Shown: positions 16,781 to 26,420, numbered from the stretch's first letter. The stretch is 64,000 bases of DNA from Mogibacterium diversum (GCF_002998925.1 NZ_CP027228.1:1364001-1428000), one strand, 5' to 3'. The notes: generated by a model from the letters alone, not told the origin. A program made the numbers and translations.

Positions 16781-18175
16781 TTACTGCTCTCTCTTCTTTC
16801 TAGCGAATAGCGCTACTCCAAGACCAATCACACTCATAAATAGTGTAGCTGCATATGCCAGGATAGTGTCAGCATCTCCAGTCTTTGGAACATTGTGCTT
16901 TCTTGCAGGTGTAGTCTTAACTGCTGGAGCCTGCTTAGACTGCGTAGTTGTAGTAGCTGATGCCTGAGGTACAGCTGGTGTTGTAGCAGATGGTGTAGAT
17001 GGTGTAGATGGTGTTGTTGGTGTAGATGGCGTTGCTGGCACTGACGGAGTAGTCTGTGTTGTTACAGCCTTGTACACGTACACCTTGTCTCCATTTGCTT
17101 CCTCGCGAGTCGATGCAAGCTCATATCCAGCGATATTCTCACTGCCATGTATCCCAAACTTTGTAGGTTTTAACTCCGTTCCATCTTCTGTAACATAGTG
17201 CGTAAAATCTATACCTACGCGGATTATACGGTTTACAGCATTAGATGTTGTAATAGATTCGAGAGTACTTGTACCCCATCCAAATTGATTCTCGCTGCCA
17301 ACCTGTGCGCTATCTGTTACTAGTGCCTTCACATCATTATAGATGACATCCGAAGTGTAATCCCTGTAATTTGAATCATTCATTCCATTCATAAAATTTA
17401 GATCAATATTGAATTTAGCATCCTTGCTACCATTTGAACCTACGGAATCAACGATTACCTGATTTGCCTTTAAAGCTGCATCTATCTTAACGATAGTCTC
17501 ATATGGAGTTTCCTCCTTAACCTCTGCGGTTATACTCCAGTACCCAGAGCCTTCAAATAATGCAACTGACTCTGCATCGTCAATTCTCGTCTTAAACCTT
17601 GAATCTGCATCCTCAATAGGGAAATCAAGTAACACTCTAGTATAAAACACGTACATGCTACCTGGATCGATAATTATATTCTTCACAGTGTATTCAGTGT
17701 TATCGCTCTGATCAATCAGGATAGCTTCCTTAGCGTAATACATAGTATCATAATACGTCTGTGGATCCTGCGGATTTCCTTCTGTAGCGCTGTGCACAAC
17801 ATAGGTATCCAGATTTCTCCAGTCCTTAACCTTTACAGTATTTCCAGAATGCGAATCACTCGAGTCCACGGTTAGATCATAATCCTGTGTAAGCCTTCCC
17901 TTCCTTGCTCGCGACTCGAAAACCGATGTGTAATTGTCCTTGCCTGGGAATCTGTATCCGCTGGTAGTATTAGAAACAGTTGAGTTACCTAGACTAGTTG
18001 TTGCACCATCTGCAGGTTCAGTCGCCACGAAGTTATTTATTGCAGATTGCTCATTAGCTGTAACAGCATCATCTGCATACACATTAACAGCCAAAGAAGG
18101 TGCCATCATTAGAGACACACCTACGGCTGTTGCCTTTAACATTTTCCTCCTACGCTTGTTAATTCTCTTAGTCAT
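16781..18175 (-). CDS. Secreted LPXTG-type (VPKTG) cell-wall-anchored protein
   Basis: 464 residues from ATG 18175, which has AAGGAG six bases upstream; a start 21 bases further out lacks one. A basic N-terminus and hydrophobic core form a signal peptide ending near NVYADD. The ectodomain (about 40-390) is unassigned. A Thr/Pro/Ser repeat (TPSTP units) spans the wall, followed by NVPKTGD, a hydrophobic helix and the tail ARKKREQ. A housekeeping-type sortase should attach it. A promoter lies at 18224-18252 and a hairpin terminator at 16678. Function unknown, possibly adhesion. Confidence 0.82.
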   Translation of the reverse strand: MTKRINKRRRKMLKATAVGVSLMMAPSLAVNVYADDAVTANEQSAINNFVATEPADGATTSLGNSTVSNTTSGYRFPGKDNYTSVFESRARKGRLTQDYDLTVDSSDSHSGNTVKVKDWRNLDTYVVHSATEGNPQDPQTYYDTMYYAKEAILIDQSDNTEYTVKNIIIDPGSMYVFYTRVLLDFPIEDADSRFKTRIDDAESVALFEGSGYWSITAEVKEETPYETIVKIDAALKANQVIVDSVGSNGSKDAKFNIDLNFMNGMNDSNYRDYTSDVIYNDVKALVTDSAQVGSENQFGWGTSTLESITTSNAVNRIIRVGIDFTHYVTEDGTELKPTKFGIHGSENIAGYELASTREEANGDKVYVYKAVTTQTTPSVPATPSTPTTPSTPSTPSATTPAVPQASATTTTQSKQAPAVKTTPARKHNVPKTGDADTILAYAATLFMSVIGLGVALFARKKREQ

Positions 18176-18223
18176 TTTAATCTCCTTATGCGCCAATAGT
18201 TATGCGTTTAGTAGTTTATCGAG

Positions 18224-18252
18224 ATTATACACTTTATTGGTGCACTTGTACA
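18224..18252 (-). promoter_or_regulatory. Promoter of the VPKTG surface protein
   Basis: On the - strand TGTACA, 17 bases, TATAAT (18229-18224). The rest of 18253-18440 is AT-rich without a supported gene. Confidence 0.55.
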
Positions 18253-18444
18253 GCATTATTTTTAATACAATTATATTTTGCACTATCTTATTTTGTATTC
18301 ACTTATATTTGTTCCACCTTTTATTATTATCGCCAATATTTCAAACTATCTGCTCCAAGTAGTGCATATTAATAGAATTCCTGCTATGATCTCTTGCTAG
18401 CACACCTCAATGAATATTAATTTATACTCGAAACCGTAGAACAC

Positions 18445-18480
18445 TAAAAAACCTCCTCACTGGTCGTCCAGCAAGGAGGG
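18445..18480 (-). terminator. Terminator of the GNAT-GT2 operon
   Basis: On the - strand a CCTCCTTGCTGG arm pairs imperfectly with CCAGTGAGGAGG and is followed by TTTTTT. It lies 60 bases after the GT2 stop. Confidence 0.75.
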
Positions 18481-18539
18481 TGCATATCACTATTAACTAA
18501 TAGTGGGTCTATATCCATTTATCTATCTATGTTATGCAT

Positions 18540-19436
18540 TTATATATTCGATTGATAGAAGTGAATCATCCGCTTCTTCATATCGTCTGATACCGGCAGC
18601 CTGTCTACTAGATAGTAATAGCCCACAAGCTTTCCATCAATAACCTTCTTGAGTCTCTCTAAGTATTCATCCCCAACCTTATCCTTAGGCACATACTTCA
18701 CATTAGAGCTCCAGAACGACTGTATGAACAGCGCTGAAATCAGCAGATTAACCTCCTGATTCATATCAGGTGTGATGCTCTCAAATATGTGTGCAAACAC
18801 CTTATCGAGCACCAGATGCTTCTCGTCACGCACAGTCATTATCGAAGACTCATTTGTCTGATTATAGTAGTATAGGGCATCGTCTATGTAGTATACAGAA
18901 CCAGCTAAAGCTACCAATATCGGCCATAACGAGAGATCTTCGTAGTATGAGTGTTCTAGGTAGCGAACTTTGCCAAAAAGCTCTCTATCGTACATCGAAA
19001 TTGTTCGGCATGGCAGTAGCCACATGGCGCTTCTTATGGAAACTTCCCCAGAGTGACGGCCTTTGTATGCTGGTGCATTTGTCTTGCCATCATACATTAT
19101 GCAGTTAGCCTTGCATAGGCTGTACCCCTTCTCTATACCTGCGTATAGCTTTGAAATGTACTCTGGATCAACCCAGTCATCGACATCAACGAAGGATATA
19201 TATTCACCCGATGTATTGTCGATTCCCAGATTTGCTGCGTGACCTAGGTCAGCAATCTCCGTAACAAGCAGCTTGATGCGGTCATCTCTCTCCATCCACG
19301 CTCTAATCATTTTCTCGGAGGCATCCGTGCTACCGTTGACGACGCACAGTATCTCAAGGTTTTGGTAATACTGATTAGTGATGGACTCTAGGCATTTATC
19401 TATATACTGCTCTCCGTTATATATCGGAATTATCAC
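18540..19436 (-). CDS. Glycosyltransferase family 2
   Basis: GT-A fold transferase of about 300 residues: VIIPIYNGEQYIDKCLES, VNGSTDAS, and the DVDDW metal/nucleotide motif near residue 78 (SFVDVDDWVDPEYIS). It adds a sugar to a surface polymer or protein. The given start is GTG 19436, but AGGAGGT (19461-19467) lies six bases before an in-frame ATC at 19454, and starting there gives the normal family N-terminus xKPLISVIIP. No ATG, GTG or TTG is available between the upstream stop and 19436. It is co-transcribed with the GNAT that ends 27 bases upstream. Confidence 0.85.
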   Translation of the reverse strand: MIIPIYNGEQYIDKCLESITNQYYQNLEILCVVNGSTDASEKMIRAWMERDDRIKLLVTEIADLGHAANLGIDNTSGEYISFVDVDDWVDPEYISKLYAGIEKGYSLCKANCIMYDGKTNAPAYKGRHSGEVSIRSAMWLLPCRTISMYDRELFGKVRYLEHSYYEDLSLWPILVALAGSVYYIDDALYYYNQTNESSIMTVRDEKHLVLDKVFAHIFESITPDMNQEVNLLISALFIQSFWSSNVKYVPKDKVGDEYLERLKKVIDGKLVGYYYLVDRLPVSDDMKKRMIHFYQSNI

Positions 19437-19480
19437 TGAAATTAGCGGCTTGATATCAGCACCTCCTTACAATCAATCGG

Positions 19481-19921
19481 TTATTCCCGGATCATCACCG
19501 TACGATAATCTGGGTCCATGTATTCATACCCGAAGGTTCTGAATACAGATTCGTATTTCTTGTTAGTCATTGCTAGGATTCTACTATCGTTAGGTGCTAC
19601 GGCGATGAGATAATCATCAATCTCCTTGTAGAGCTGCATATCAGCACCACTATCTTCATACGCTGGATCTACCATGACATCGGTAATCAGGAAATACATT
19701 GCGCCATCTCCCGACACTCTACCAAACGCTACAAGCTCGCCATTTACATAAAGACCCACCATGAATAGGCCGTCCCGCAGCGCTTTGATGACTGTCTTCG
19801 GACTACGTTTACGCTCACCGCACTTATTCATTAATTTAATCAGCTCTGTGGGGAGCGTTCTATTTATACGAATCTCTGCCTTAATCATAGTAAAATCCCA
19901 ATTATAGTAGTGAAGTATCAT
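19481..19921 (-). CDS. GNAT-family N-acetyltransferase
   Basis: 146 residues of a short GNAT fold: LRDGLFMVGLYVNGELVAFGRVSGDG, LITDVMVDPAYEDSGADMQL (motif A region) and KYESVFRTFGYEYM. The usual Q/RxxGxG loop is degenerate (EDSGAD), so acetyl-CoA binding may be altered. No clear SD precedes ATG 19921; an internal ATG at 19888 is an alternative. It is transcribed with the GT2 gene downstream. Substrate unknown. Confidence 0.7.
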   Translation of the reverse strand: MILHYYNWDFTMIKAEIRINRTLPTELIKLMNKCGERKRSPKTVIKALRDGLFMVGLYVNGELVAFGRVSGDGAMYFLITDVMVDPAYEDSGADMQLYKEIDDYLIAVAPNDSRILAMTNKKYESVFRTFGYEYMDPDYRTVMIRE

Positions 19922-19992
19922 CAGAGGGCTATTAATCGACCCTCAAAATCTCATTATAAATCATTGATTAGATTGCTCATCTAATCCAGTTA

Positions 19993-20517
19993 CTATTTAA
20001 CCTTAAAAGCGTCTTCAACTACTTCTTCAGCTAATTCTTCAACCTCTTCATCTACTGCTGCTGCTCCAAGCTTCGCTGATTCTACTGCTGACTCAGCCTT
20101 CGCAGCTTCCTTAGCTACCTTTTCAGCCTCCTTCACTGCTTTAGCCTCTGCAGCCTTAGCTGCCTTATCAGCCTTTGCTTCTGCAGCCTTCGCTGCCTTC
20201 TCTGCTTTTTCTACTGCTAGCACCTCGAGTTCTTCCTGACTAAGGTAGTTATCAGGATTTAGCTTTCTAACCTCATGCAGAACTGCTGCTGCTGCAAATA
20301 GAAGAACAGCAAATACGATGTATGACAAGCTCTGATTTAGGATATAAGAAAGGGCATCTCCGAAGTGCTCTCCAATTGATGATCCATATGTCTTGAAGTA
20401 GTTTCTGAGGTATGTGATTGAATTGAAAATTGCATATAGCGCATATACAGAAACGATTCCTGTGCATACGTAAAGTCCAATAATAACCTTTGATGTCTTA
20501 AGCTTCTTGTTGTTCAT
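19993..20517 (-). CDS. Two-helix membrane protein with long Ala/Lys/Glu coiled-coil tail
   Basis: 174 residues: transmembrane helices at about 11-32 and 62-80, then a charged helical tail. This tail contains repeated EKAAKAAEAKADKAAKAAEA units (about residues 105-150) and an acidic end. I do not recognise a family. The tail would form a long cytoplasmic helix. It stands alone between the GNAT and ung, with a gap of about 125 bases on the ung side. Confidence 0.65.
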   Translation of the reverse strand: MNNKKLKTSKVIIGLYVCTGIVSVYALYAIFNSITYLRNYFKTYGSSIGEHFGDALSYILNQSLSYIVFAVLLFAAAAVLHEVRKLNPDNYLSQEELEVLAVEKAEKAAKAAEAKADKAAKAAEAKAVKEAEKVAKEAAKAESAVESAKLGAAAVDEEVEELAEEVVEDAFKVK

Positions 20518-20643
20518 GATTCCAACCTTTCCTTAAATGAAATTTATAAAATATTTATTAATTCTCTTGAAATATAACATACCCGTCCATATCATATCAT
20601 GAATTCCGCGTGGTTGTTATGTGAATGCTAATCACAAACGATA

Positions 20644-21333
20644 TCACTGCTCTATATCCCAATTAACCGCAGATATTCCGTGTCTCTCGAGGAAATCATT
20701 AGCACGAGAGAAGTATTTGCCTCCGAAAAACCCTCTGTACGCTGATAGCGGGCTCGGATGCACGCCGGCGATTACTAGGTGCTTTTTATTCGTGATAAGC
20801 TGCAGCTTAGACTTAGCGTTAGACCCCCACAAAATAAATACCAATGGTTTCTCTCGTTCATTTAATTTTCTTATAACCGCATCAGTCAGTTGTTCCCAGC
20901 CCTTTCCGCGGTGCGAATTAGCCTCGTGCTCTCTAACTGTGAGCGCTGTGTTGAGAAGCAAAACCCCAGACTGAGCCCAGGGAATTAGGCAGCCGTTATC
21001 AATCTCTGGCGGAGCAATCCCAAGGTCAGAATTTATCTCTTTAAAAATATTTACCAGAGACGGCGGTTGCTTAACGCCTTTCTTAACCGAGAAAGCCATA
21101 CCGTGAGCTTGTCCTTTCTCATGATATGGATCCTGTCCGAGGAGCAGAACCTTTACATCGTCATACGGGGTGTATCTGAAAGCTGTAAATATCTCATCGC
21201 GCGGTGGAAATATTGTATGGTTCTCGTATTCTTCGTCGAGAAATCTCTCGAGCTCGCTATAGTACGGTTTCTCCATCTCTTCAGCGAGTATGGTATCCCA
21301 CTCATTCCCGATTTTAAGTCCTTTTGCACCCAT
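20644..21333 (-). CDS. ung: Uracil-DNA glycosylase, family 1
   Basis: 229 residues, the usual length. It removes uracil from DNA to start base excision repair. Motifs: GQDPYH with catalytic Asp68 (water activation), AHGMAFSV, LLNTALTVREHEANSH (uracil pocket Asn), FILWGSNAK and HPSPLSAYRGFFGGKYF (catalytic His and minor-groove loop). It precedes a PAP2 phosphatase in reverse order on the - strand with about 20 bases between, so the two may be co-transcribed. Confidence 0.97.
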   Translation of the reverse strand: MGAKGLKIGNEWDTILAEEMEKPYYSELERFLDEEYENHTIFPPRDEIFTAFRYTPYDDVKVLLLGQDPYHEKGQAHGMAFSVKKGVKQPPSLVNIFKEINSDLGIAPPEIDNGCLIPWAQSGVLLLNTALTVREHEANSHRGKGWEQLTDAVIRKLNEREKPLVFILWGSNAKSKLQLITNKKHLVIAGVHPSPLSAYRGFFGGKYFSRANDFLERHGISAVNWDIEQ

Positions 21334-21353
21334 AATTTCTCCTATAGCAACAA

Positions 21354-21917
21354 TTACTTTCTGCGATGCTTTGCTGGATGAAGCGCTTCCTGCCTTGCAT
21401 CGTATACTTTATACACTAGCCACGCCATGAGCGAACCTATTATCGCTCCTGCAATTACATCTCCAGGATAGTGAACGCCTACATAGAGTCTCGAAAGCGC
21501 AATCAAGAGTGCTAGTAAAAGAGCCGGTATTCCGTACTTCTTAGGTCCGTTCAGATATATGCACATCGCAGCTGCAAACGAACTGGCCGAGTGACCTGAC
21601 GGGAAAGATGCATCGTGTTGCTTGCCAATAAGCCTCTGAACACCGTCAAATACTTCATATGGTCTAGTCCTGCCTATTAAATCTTTAAGAAGCAGATTAT
21701 TTACTAGGTACGTGAGTATAAGAGATGCAAACATCAGCAGCCCATATTTCCTAGTACGCTTAAAAAGCAGAAGTAGCACTGCAATCGCAATCCACATAAT
21801 GCCAGCATCTCCGAGGTGAGTGAAGACCTTAACAACTGGTGTCAATGAGTCATGAACTGCAAGGTGTTGAAACTTTATGAGCAGCGAACCGTCGAAATTT
21901 CGAATAGTCTCTAACAT
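21354..21917 (-). CDS. PAP2-family membrane phosphatase
   Basis: 187 residues with about five hydrophobic helices. The three phosphatase motifs are intact: KDLIGRTRP (KxxxxxxRP), FPSGHSAS (PSGH) and SRLYVGVHYPGDV (SRxxxxxHxxxD). Family members dephosphorylate undecaprenyl diphosphate (BcrC-like) or phosphatidic acid at the outer membrane face. The gene order alr, PAP2, ung suggests a small operon with a cell-wall link through alr. Confidence 0.88.
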   Translation of the reverse strand: MLETIRNFDGSLLIKFQHLAVHDSLTPVVKVFTHLGDAGIMWIAIAVLLLLFKRTRKYGLLMFASLILTYLVNNLLLKDLIGRTRPYEVFDGVQRLIGKQHDASFPSGHSASSFAAAMCIYLNGPKKYGIPALLLALLIALSRLYVGVHYPGDVIAGAIIGSLMAWLVYKVYDARQEALHPAKHRRK

Positions 21918-21941
21918 TTAAAACTCCCATCTACTGTACTC

Positions 21942-23117
21942 TTAATTAGCTACATTTTCATCGCCATCTGTGTTATCAATATATATCTTATGTAATCTCA
22001 TGCCGAAATCGCACAGAATCTCATAGTTGATAGTTCCAATTTTACCAGCAATCTCTTCAGCTGAGATTTCATCATCACCTGAGCGTCCCATGATCACGAC
22101 CTCATCTCCTGCCGCTGCCCCTGGTACATCCGTCACATCTATCATGCACTGATCCATGCAAATGCTTCCTACGACCGGAACTCTATGACCATGCACAAGA
22201 ACCTCTGCCTTGCCAGTGAGTGTCCTCGAATAACCATCCGCATAGCCGATAGAGATTGTGGCAATCTTGCTCTCTCTATCCGCTATAAACCTCCTGCCGT
22301 AACTGATTGAAGTTCCAGCTGGCACTGTTTTAATATGGATAATATATGCTTTTACAGACATAACTGGCTTTAGATCAAGTCTCGTCTTATCCACCTCTTC
22401 AGACGGATAGCATCCATAGAGGATTATCCCGGGTCTTACTGCGTCGAAATGAGTCTTTGGATAGTCCATAATCGCAGCGCTATTAGCTATACACAGCATC
22501 GGAACATTGATGCCGCAGCCTGCGAGTTCCTCATAGAAGTCGTTAAATAGCGAAAGTTGCTTGTTCGTGTACGTCGAATCAGCTTCATCAGAAGTCGCAA
22601 AGTGTGAAACCATACCGTTGATACGGAGACCCTCAAGCTCATCAATCTCCTCGATTTCAGTTCTCGCAAATTCCTTTTCCAGCGGAGTCTCTATCCTGTA
22701 TCCGATTCTACCCATACCAGAGTCAATTGCGATGAAGCAGTCTATCACTGCACCTCTCTTAACCGCAATTTCGGACTTTTTCTTGGCTCTGTCTAGACTC
22801 CCTACGACAATCGTAAGGTTCTGCTCTATTATTATATCGGTGCAATCCTCTGGAACTAAACCGAGAATAAGTATGCTCTCGTTAAAACCAGCCTCGCGTA
22901 GCTCGAGTGCTTCCTCAATCGTGGCAACCGCAAAGCGTTTAACCCCATTATCACGAAGCACTTTCGCACAGCGCACACTTCCGTGCCCATACGCATCTGC
23001 CTTTACAACGCCTATTATCTCATTATTACCGATTACTCTTTTAATTTCTTTGATATTGTGGTCTAGCGCCGCTAGGTCGATTTCCACCCACGTCTGGCGC
23101 ATTGATTCCTTATACAT
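21942..23117 (-). CDS. alr: Alanine racemase
   Basis: 391 residues. It interconverts L- and D-alanine with PLP for peptidoglycan. The PLP lysine is Lys39 in VVKADAYGHG; the second catalytic region with Tyr is present (SISYGRRF, GYADGYSR), and SICMDQCMIDVTD lies near the C-terminus. The start has AAGGGG six bases upstream of ATG 23117. It lies upstream of PAP2 with a 24-base gap. A palindrome and a hairpin lie between it and purA. Confidence 0.95.
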   Translation of the reverse strand: MYKESMRQTWVEIDLAALDHNIKEIKRVIGNNEIIGVVKADAYGHGSVRCAKVLRDNGVKRFAVATIEEALELREAGFNESILILGLVPEDCTDIIIEQNLTIVVGSLDRAKKKSEIAVKRGAVIDCFIAIDSGMGRIGYRIETPLEKEFARTEIEEIDELEGLRINGMVSHFATSDEADSTYTNKQLSLFNDFYEELAGCGINVPMLCIANSAAIMDYPKTHFDAVRPGIILYGCYPSEEVDKTRLDLKPVMSVKAYIIHIKTVPAGTSISYGRRFIADRESKIATISIGYADGYSRTLTGKAEVLVHGHRVPVVGSICMDQCMIDVTDVPGAAAGDEVVIMGRSGDDEISAEEIAGKIGTINYEILCDFGMRLHKIYIDNTDGDENVAN

Positions 23118-23138
23118 TTTTTACCCCTTTAAGTATTT

Positions 23139-23167
23139 AGTTCCTGACAGCTAGGCCGTCAGGAACT
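23139..23167 (-). terminator. Hairpin between purA and alr
   Basis: A perfect 10-bp stem (23139-23148 with 23158-23167). No T run follows, so it may be a weak terminator for purA or a leader structure for alr. Confidence 0.45.
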
Positions 23168-23196
23168 GTCTCTGTCAGTAGGTTATATTTTATAAA

Positions 23197-23214
23197 TTGC
23201 ATGATTTCATGCAA
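23197..23214. repeat. 18-bp perfect palindrome, operator-like, upstream of alr
   Basis: TTGCATGA and TCATGCAA arms around TT. Related TTGCAAATT and TCGCAAATT elements follow within 50 bases up to the purA stop, giving a cluster of similar half-sites. Confidence 0.4.
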
Positions 23215-23258
23215 GCTGCAGGTTATCCCTTGCAAATTGTAAGTCATACCCTCGCAAA

Positions 23259-24536
23259 TTACCTAATTATCAGTTCTTCGCGCGCTGGCCCGTTTGAAAC
23301 CATGGATACACGAACTCCGATTTCCTTTTCAATCCTCTCGATGTAAGCCTTGCACTCACTTGGCAGATCATCGTAGTTCTTGATACCTCTTATATCAGTC
23401 TTCCAGCCTGGAAGCGTTTCATATACTGGCTTAGCCTTCTCGAGGAGCGGTGTGTTAGGAAAGTCCTTTGTCACCTCGCCATCGATCTCATAGCCTACAC
23501 AGATTTTGAGCTCATCTAGGTATCCGAGAACATCTACAACTGTAACTGCAACCTCTGTGGCTCCCTGCATCATGCAGCCATATCTGGTAGCAACAGCATC
23601 AAACCAGCCGACTCTCCTAGGTCTGCCTGTAGTTACTCCAAATTCACCGCCATCTCCGCCGCGCCTACGAAGCTCATCTGCCTCATCTCCGAATAGTTCG
23701 CTTACGAAAGCTCCTGCTCCAACCGCAGAAGAGTAAGCCTTTACAACCGTAACTATCCTCTCAATTGCATATGGTGGAAGTCCAGCTCCAGTAGAACCGA
23801 AGCCTGCAAGTGTCGACGATGATGTTACCATCGGATAAATGCCGTGGTCAGTATCCTTAAGTGCTCCAAGCTGACCTTCTAATAAGATTTTTTTGCCCTC
23901 ACGAAGCGCATCATTTAGCACCTGCGAAGTATGAGCAACGTATGGTCTCAGTATTTCAGCATATTCCATTAATTCCTCATAGATATCTTCTGGCTTAATC
24001 TGTGGTTTGTGATACAAGTTCTCGAACAGAACATTCTTGATAGTGCATACGTTCTCAATCCTCGCCATCAGGACTTCCTTGTCCGCATAGAGATCCGCAA
24101 CCTGAAAACCGATTTTGGCATACTTATCGGAGAAGCACGGTGCGATTCCCGCCTTGGTCGAACCAAACGAGTGCCCCGCAAGTCTCTCCTCTTCATAAGC
24201 GTCAAACGCCATATGATATGACATTACTAGTTGTGCTCTATCTGAAATGATAATTTTGCCATGCGGAACGCCCGCTTCCTCAATGGACGCAAGTTCTTCG
24301 ATGAACTTCTTGGCGTTGACAGCCACTCCATTTCCGAGAACACTTACAGCTTCTTTGTTAAAAATGCCTGATGGCATGAGGTGAAGCCCGAATTTACCAA
24401 ACTCATTCTTGATAGTGTGACCAGCGTTACTTCCGCCCTGAAATCTCACGATATAATCGGATTCCTGTGCGAGTACGTCTGTGATCTTACCCTTACCTTC
24501 ATCGCCCCAATTAGCACCTACAACTGCTGTGATCAT
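23259..24536 (-). CDS. purA: Adenylosuccinate synthase
   Basis: 425 residues from ATG 24536, chosen because AAGGAGG sits five bases upstream and the protein then begins MITAVVGANWGDEGKGK as in the family. It makes adenylosuccinate from IMP, aspartate and GTP in AMP synthesis. Seen: the P-loop GDEGKGK (residues 11-17), QGGSNAGHTI, the LLEGQLGALKD region, TTGRPRRVGWFD and the C-terminal GPAREELI. Several codons upstream remain open but lack a ribosome site. Confidence 0.96.
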   Translation of the reverse strand: MITAVVGANWGDEGKGKITDVLAQESDYIVRFQGGSNAGHTIKNEFGKFGLHLMPSGIFNKEAVSVLGNGVAVNAKKFIEELASIEEAGVPHGKIIISDRAQLVMSYHMAFDAYEEERLAGHSFGSTKAGIAPCFSDKYAKIGFQVADLYADKEVLMARIENVCTIKNVLFENLYHKPQIKPEDIYEELMEYAEILRPYVAHTSQVLNDALREGKKILLEGQLGALKDTDHGIYPMVTSSSTLAGFGSTGAGLPPYAIERIVTVVKAYSSAVGAGAFVSELFGDEADELRRRGGDGGEFGVTTGRPRRVGWFDAVATRYGCMMQGATEVAVTVVDVLGYLDELKICVGYEIDGEVTKDFPNTPLLEKAKPVYETLPGWKTDIRGIKNYDDLPSECKAYIERIEKEIGVRVSMVSNGPAREELIIR

Positions 24537-24692
24537 AAAAACCTCCTTGTGCATTGCGCCACCGCGCCTCTGCCACGACTTTATGACCCCGTCGATTCGC
24601 ATCGCAAACCGACCTTCTGTAAAGCCTTGCTATAAATCCCTTCCCCAGCACTAATAGTACTTGAGGATTATTAAATATGAATTAAATATACC

Positions 24693-26063
24693 TTAAATAT
24701 ATTCAATCTTACTTGTATTACGCCAGATTCCCATCTTCTCGGCTTCCTGAATCAGGTCTTCCCTAAAATCAGGATGTGCCACGCTGATGAGACTCTCGGC
24801 TCTCTGCCATGTCGACTTACCCTTTAGATTAACTGCACCGTACTCTGTCACTACATAATGAGTTGCCGTCCTAGGCGTAGTGATAATTGACCCTCTCGGC
24901 AGCGTAGGGTGAATGAGAGATACAACCTCACCGTTAGGCTTCGTCCTCGTCGAATGCGTGCACATGAAGCTCTTACCATTCTTGGATAAGAAAGCCCCTA
25001 GCACAAAATCTAGCTGTCCGCCAGTTCCCGTAAGCTGCCTAAAGCCTGAGCTCTCTGAACAAACCTGCCCATACAAATCGACCCCAACGCAGCTATTAAT
25101 CGAGATGAAGTTATCTATCTGTGAAATGGTGTGCACGCTATTGACGTAATCAACAGGTGCCGCGCAGCAGATAGGGTTGTCATCGATAAAATCGTATAGT
25201 GCCTTACTGCCGACTGCTGCCGTATATACGGTCAGTCCCTTATCAACCTTCTTCTTGTTGGTCAGCTTACCAGCGTAATAGAGATTCATAAATGAATCTA
25301 CGATTACCTCGCTGTGACCACCGAGATCGCGTATGTCGGACTCTGCAAGCAGACCACCTATAGCATTTGGCACGGCTCCAATACCGAGCTGCAGCGTACT
25401 TTCATTTCTAATTCGGTCTACTATCGACTCAGCAATCCTTCTATCTTCAGGGCTAGCCGGTGCCGCCTTGAACTCCGCGAGTTCTGGACTCTCTCCCTCG
25501 ATTATATAGTTTACATCGGATATATTGATGTGCGACTCATATCCGAGCGCAATCGGCATCTTCTCATTAACCTCAACGATGACAATCTTAGAATTTCTGA
25601 TAATTCCGAGAAGGTCAGCATTAGTAGGTCCAAAATTAAAGTTACCATACCTATCCATCGGTGCAACCTGAATGCAGCAGATATCGAATCCGTTGCCCTC
25701 TTGCCCCCAATATAATGGTTCTTCATTGAATAGAATCGGTACATACCAGCAGTTGCCTGCATCTGCCATCATCCTGTCCATAGCGGTATAATGAGATGAA
25801 TAAAATCTAACTGTGTTTACGTCCCTCGTCGCCTTGAAAGTCTCTAGTAGATCATTTCTCACAGCAACTTCAGTCTGAATCTCTAATCCGCGAAGGAGTG
25901 TATCGGTCTTGAGGCGCTTGCCAAGGGCTCTGTCCATGTAAATGGAGCTCCCTGTTCCCACGCCGAAGTGCAGCCTATAGTTGCTTTTAACAAGGCTGGC
26001 AGCGAAATCTGCATCGATTAACTTAGTCTTGTATTCACTCTGCACTTGACTGATATCGTACAT
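24693..26063 (-). CDS. Acetyl-CoA hydrolase/transferase family CoA-transferase (butyryl- or 4-hydroxybutyrate-CoA:acetate type)
   Basis: 456 residues, about the usual family length. The N-terminal half has GVGTGSS and the VAPMDRYGNFNFGP segment; the C-terminal half has LQLGIGAVPNAIGG, ESSGFRQLTGTGGQLDFVLGA and PRTATHYVVTEYGAVNLKGKS. These enzymes move CoA between acyl-CoA and acetate by a glutamyl-CoA intermediate and end butyrate fermentation in anaerobes. Which acyl group is used cannot be told from sequence alone. It appears monocistronic. Confidence 0.85.
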   Translation of the reverse strand: MYDISQVQSEYKTKLIDADFAASLVKSNYRLHFGVGTGSSIYMDRALGKRLKTDTLLRGLEIQTEVAVRNDLLETFKATRDVNTVRFYSSHYTAMDRMMADAGNCWYVPILFNEEPLYWGQEGNGFDICCIQVAPMDRYGNFNFGPTNADLLGIIRNSKIVIVEVNEKMPIALGYESHINISDVNYIIEGESPELAEFKAAPASPEDRRIAESIVDRIRNESTLQLGIGAVPNAIGGLLAESDIRDLGGHSEVIVDSFMNLYYAGKLTNKKKVDKGLTVYTAAVGSKALYDFIDDNPICCAAPVDYVNSVHTISQIDNFISINSCVGVDLYGQVCSESSGFRQLTGTGGQLDFVLGAFLSKNGKSFMCTHSTRTKPNGEVVSLIHPTLPRGSIITTPRTATHYVVTEYGAVNLKGKSTWQRAESLISVAHPDFREDLIQEAEKMGIWRNTSKIEYI

Positions 26064-26299
26064 AGTTGTCCCTCCGTTTTCCTAAATTGTCACTATTTAC
26101 CGCAAACTTTTTTGTGGCAAAAGGACAAAGTTATTTTAGCCCATTTATGGCTTTTTTTCAAGCATTTAAGCCTCTTCAAGTCTCTTCAAATCTTAATATT
26201 TGCTTATCTTTCAGTGTTGAATTCTAGTAATTTTTGTCAATCAGTGGCAGATGACGCACCATGAATCATAGCGGATTCTCGAGTATTGCCGCACTAGAA
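26064..26299. other. Intergenic region upstream of the CoA-transferase
   Basis: AT-rich stretch with no supported gene; it should contain the CoA-transferase promoter, which I could not place with confidence. Confidence 0.4.
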
Positions 26300-26328
26300 A
26301 AGGACATGGTGTGTGGTCCCATGTCCTT
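26294..26328 (-). terminator. Terminator of mscL
   Basis: A perfect 10-bp stem (26300-26309 with 26319-26328) is followed on the - strand by TTTTCT. It lies about 95 bases after the mscL stop. Confidence 0.75.
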
Positions 26329-26420
26329 CGCTTTTGATTGATTTGACTTTGTAAAATCCTTTATAGACCTAGCCACTCGCTACCATAACGACGGGTGAAT
26401 ACCGTATCTATATACCAGAA

